This document shows positions 61,341-64,000 of a stretch of 64,000 nucleotides of DNA, piece by piece. Source of the DNA: Streptococcus sp. oral taxon 058 str. F0407 (GTDB lineage Bacteria > Bacillota > Bacilli > Lactobacillales > Streptococcaceae); assembly GCF_000235485.1 (NCBI RefSeq), contig NZ_JH378887.1, positions 317,215-381,214 on the forward strand. Direction: 5' to 3'. Position numbers and translations under genes: made by a program. A model generated the notes under the pieces. It did no database searches and was not told the DNA's origin. It saw only the letters and a program-made list of their open reading frames with translations. Numbering within the stretch: position 1 is the stretch's first letter; every line of letters begins with the position of its first letter.

Positions 61341-62433
61341 TCCACATAGACCAACCAAGGCTCTCATTCAGCTAGGAGCTATTCGAAAAAATATCCATCA
61401 AATGGGGATTCATATCCCTAATGGTACGCTCAAATTTGCAGTAGTCAAAGCTAATGCTTATGGACATGGGGCGGTAGCTGTTGCAACGGCTATCCAAGAT
61501 GATGTTGATGGATTTTGCGTTTCCAATATTGATGAAGCTATTGAGTTGCGCCAAGCAGGGATAAACAAGAAAATCCTCATTTTAGGAGTTTCTGAGCTAG
61601 AAGCTGTTTCCCTGGCTAAAGAATATGACATCACCTTGACAGTGGCAGGACTGGAGTGGATTCAAGCACTCTTAGCTACTGGTGCTGACCTAGCTGGCTT
61701 ATCGGTTCACCTCAAGATTGACTCAGGAATGGGACGGATTGGTTTTAGAGAGGCCGGTGAGGCTGAAGAGGCTCAAGATTTGTTAAAACAACACGGTGCG
61801 CGTGTTGAGGGAATCTTTACCCACTTTGCGACTGCAGATGAAGCATCAGATGACTACTTTAATAAGCAGTTAGAACACTTTAAGATTATTTTAGCAAGCA
61901 TGAAGGAAGTGCCAGAGCTAGTACATGCCAGCAATTCGGCAACGACTCTTTGGCATGCAGAGACTATTTTCAATGCAGTCCGTATGGGAGATGCCATGTA
62001 TGGTCTCAATCCCAGCGGAGAGGTCTTGGACTTGCCTTATGACCTGACACCAGCCTTGAGTTTGGAGTCTGCTCTGGTCCATGTCAAGACAGTTGCAGCC
62101 GGAGCTTGCATGGGCTATGGAGCCACCTATCAGGCGGATAGCGAGCAAGTCATCGCGACCGTACCAATCGGCTATGCGGATGGTTGGACACGAGACATGC
62201 AGAATTTCTCCGTCTTGGTAGACGGGCAAGCTTGCCCAATCGTCGGTCGGGTTTCGATGGACCAAATCACCATTCGATTGTCTAAGGTTTACCCACTCGG
62301 AACCAAGGTAACCTTGATTGGTTCCGACGGAGATAAGGAAATCACAGCTACTCAGGTAGCGACCTACCGTGGGACTATTAACTATGAGGTGGTTTGCCTT
62401 CTCAGCGACCGTATTCCACGAGAATATTATTAA
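61330..62433 (+). CDS. alr: Alanine racemase
   Basis: 367 residues, PLP-dependent, making D-alanine for peptidoglycan. The PLP Lys is in [10 protein letters not shown], the second catalytic Tyr in MGYGATYQ, and the C-terminal beta domain contains [13 protein letters not shown] 61330 has TGGAGGAAAATC upstream and lies within the end of acpS. acpS-alr coupling is common in Firmicutes. Confidence 0.95.
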   Translation: MKASPHRPTKALIQLGAIRKNIHQMGIHIPNGTLKFAVVKANAYGHGAVAVATAIQDDVDGFCVSNIDEAIELRQAGINKKILILGVSELEAVSLAKEYDITLTVAGLEWIQALLATGADLAGLSVHLKIDSGMGRIGFREAGEAEEAQDLLKQHGARVEGIFTHFATADEASDDYFNKQLEHFKIILASMKEVPELVHASNSATTLWHAETIFNAVRMGDAMYGLNPSGEVLDLPYDLTPALSLESALVHVKTVAAGACMGYGATYQADSEQVIATVPIGYADGWTRDMQNFSVLVDGQACPIVGRVSMDQITIRLSKVYPLGTKVTLIGSDGDKEITATQVATYRGTINYEVVCLLSDRIPREYY

Positions 62434-62454
62434 AGCAAAGAAAGGAGGGGGAGC

Positions 62455-64000
62455 ATGAATCTACATCAACCCTTGCATGTCTTACCTGGTGTGGGACCAA
62501 AGTCAACAGAGAAGTACGCCAAACTAGGAATTGAAAACTTGCAAGATCTCTTGCTCTACTTTCCTTTCCGTTATGAAGATTTTAAGACCAAGCAAGTCCT
62601 TGACTTGGAAGATGGTGAAAAGGCTGTTCTGTCTGGTCAGGTAGTGACTCCTGCCAGTGTCCAGTATTATGGTTTTAAGCGTAATCGTCTACGCTTTAGT
62701 CTCAAACAGGGAGAAGTCGTTTTTGCGGTTAATTTCTTTAACCAACCTTATCTAGCAGATAAGATAGAGTTGGGAGCAACCCTTGCTGTTTTTGGGAAGT
62801 GGGACCGTGCCAAGGCTAGTCTGACTGGGATGAAGGTTCTAGCTCAGGTGGAAGATGACCTCCAGCCTGTCTATCGTCTGGCTCAGGGAATCAGTCAGGC
62901 CAGTTTGGTTAAGGTCATTAAGACAGCCTTTGATCAGGGATTGGACCTCTTGATTGAGGAGAACCTTCCCCAGTCTTTACTTGATAAATACAAACTCACG
63001 TCCCGTTGCCAGGCTGTTCGCGCTATGCATTTTCCTAAGGATTTGGCAGAATACAAGCAGGCCCTTCGTCGTATCAAGTTTGAAGAACTCTTTTACTTCC
63101 AAATGCAGTTGCAGACGCTCAAGTCTGAAAATAGAATTCATGGAAGTGGTCTGGTTCTGAATTGGTCTCAGGAAAAGGTGACAGCTGCTAAAGAAAATCT
63201 TCCTTTTGTCCTGACCCCAGCTCAGGAAAAGAGTTTGCAGGAAATTTTGGCCGACATGAAATCCGATCACCACATGAATCGACTCTTACAAGGAGATGTG
63301 GGAAGCGGAAAAACAGTAGTAGCTGGCTTGGCTATGTTTGCGGCAGTGACGGCTGGGCACCAGTCTGCTCTCATGGTACCGACAGAAATCCTAGCAGAGC
63401 AACACTTTGAAAGTCTACAGAGTCTCTTTCCAGACTTGAAACTCGCTCTCTTGACAGGATCCTTGAAAGCTGCAGAAAAAAGAGAAGTCTTGGAGACCAT
63501 AGCAAAGGGTGAGGCCGACTTTATCATCGGAACCCATGCTCTGATTCAGGATGGGGTGGATTATGCTCGTCTTGGTTTGATTATCATTGATGAGCAGCAC
63601 CGTTTTGGTGTGGGGCAAAGGCGTATTTTACGGGAAAAAGGGGACAACCCAGATGTCCTCATGATGACGGCGACTCCCATTCCACGAACCTTGGCCATCA
63701 CAGCCTTTGGGGATATGGATGTTTCCATTATCGACCAGATGCCTGCGGGTCGGAAACCCATTGTAACGCGTTGGATCAAGCATGAGCAATTACCTCAGGT
63801 GCTGACTTGGTTAGAGGGGGAAATCCAAAAAGGTTCTCAAGCCTATGTCATCTCTCCCTTGATTGAAGAATCAGAAGCTCTGGATCTGAAAAATGCCATT
63901 GCCTTATCAGAGGAGTTGACAGCTCATTTTGTAGGCAAGGCAGAAGTGGCTCTCCTACATGGTAAGATGAAGAGTGACGATAAAGACCAGATCATGCAGG
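62455..64000 (+). CDS. recG: ATP-dependent DNA helicase RecG (N-terminal part)
   Basis: The frame is open from ATG 62455 to the right edge, so at least 515 residues are seen of a protein normally about 670 long. The N-terminal wedge domain begins MNLHQPLHVLPGVGPKSTEKYAKLG. Walker A is GDVGSGKT, the DExH box is IIDEQHRFGVGQR, and TATPIPRTLA and the GRKPIVTRW segment follow. It remodels stalled forks and Holliday junctions. AAAGGAGGGGGAGC precedes the ATG. Confidence 0.94.
   Translation, partial: MNLHQPLHVLPGVGPKSTEKYAKLGIENLQDLLLYFPFRYEDFKTKQVLDLEDGEKAVLSGQVVTPASVQYYGFKRNRLRFSLKQGEVVFAVNFFNQPYLADKIELGATLAVFGKWDRAKASLTGMKVLAQVEDDLQPVYRLAQGISQASLVKVIKTAFDQGLDLLIEENLPQSLLDKYKLTSRCQAVRAMHFPKDLAEYKQALRRIKFEELFYFQMQLQTLKSENRIHGSGLVLNWSQEKVTAAKENLPFVLTPAQEKSLQEILADMKSDHHMNRLLQGDVGSGKTVVAGLAMFAAVTAGHQSALMVPTEILAEQHFESLQSLFPDLKLALLTGSLKAAEKREVLETIAKGEADFIIGTHALIQDGVDYARLGLIIIDEQHRFGVGQRRILREKGDNPDVLMMTATPIPRTLAITAFGDMDVSIIDQMPAGRKPIVTRWIKHEQLPQVLTWLEGEIQKGSQAYVISPLIEESEALDLKNAIALSEELTAHFVGKAEVALLHGKMKSDDKDQIMQ

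Noticed and set aside
1-64000. CRISPR array or prophage
   Set aside because: No regularly spaced direct repeats and no phage structural, integrase or lysis genes were seen. LrgA is holin-like but chromosomal.

Overview
The window comes from a low-GC Gram-positive coccus, most likely a mitis-group Streptococcus close to S. mitis, S. oralis or S. pneumoniae. The evidence is a choline-binding protein, two pneumococcal-type BOX repeats, a late-competence box (TNCGAATA) in front of a type IV prepilin peptidase, and blocks of gene order I know from pneumococcus: nrdR-dnaB-dnaI-nitroreductase-der, secA-aroG-aroG-acpS-alr-recG, and xpt-pbuX near exoA. This assignment is an inference. No rRNA or species marker lies in the window. 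Nearly all of it is ordinary core chromosome. I see no prophage, intact insertion sequence or CRISPR array.

Layout. 1-2400: the AT-rich end of a type I restriction-modification locus (hsdM fragment and hsdS). 2400-5600: a gene-poor spacer with a BOX repeat, then an ABC-2 type export system. 5650-10050: tRNA-Thr(CGU), a choline-binding zinc amidase, a CpsY-type LysR regulator, and a divergent yqgQ/rhodanese pair. 10085-13090: rsuA, typA and a small membrane protein. 13411-16834 (minus strand): xpt-pbuX behind a purine riboswitch, a VOC protein and ExoA. 16968-23650: DUF3290/DUF421, a heterodimeric ABC exporter, and a sugar-phosphate transferase plus aminotransferase resembling the pair that starts pneumococcal teichoic acid synthesis.

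23653-31920 is the most interesting regulatory region. A tryptophan T-box precedes a stand-alone trpB paralogue. A second tryptophan T-box follows it directly, and then comes a complete trpEGDCFBA operon, so two tRNA-Trp sensors appear to lie in series on one transcription unit. Next come cclA with its competence promoter, a GNAT protein, LtrA, a decayed dehydrogenase remnant, a metallo-hydrolase/HxlR divergon, tRNA-Lys(CUU), a structured RNA that fits 6S RNA, and rarA.

37900-48840: DUF3013, an M50-like membrane protein, Nudix, GNAT, prmA-rsmE, pepF, a coiled-coil membrane protein, DUF2785, aquaporin, thioredoxin, a MarR regulator with two matching palindromes, and lrgAB. 48869-64000: a GntR-controlled ABC transporter, then nrdR-dnaB-dnaI-nfr-der, two small membrane proteins, secA, tandem DAHP synthases, acpS, alr and the start of recG, which runs off the end.

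Themes. Aromatic amino acid supply appears twice: tandem DAHP synthases feed chorismate, and the trp block converts it to tryptophan. The cell envelope is represented by the amidase, alr, the teichoic acid genes, secA and lrgAB. Several promoters place the predicted transcript start at or beside the start codon (cpsY, yqgQ, cclA), which suggests leaderless messages. No clearly new multi-gene system was found. The strongest unusual signals are the serial T-boxes with the trpB paralogue, the divergent leaderless pair, the MarR palindromes, the unusual choline-binding amidase and the variant purine riboswitch.
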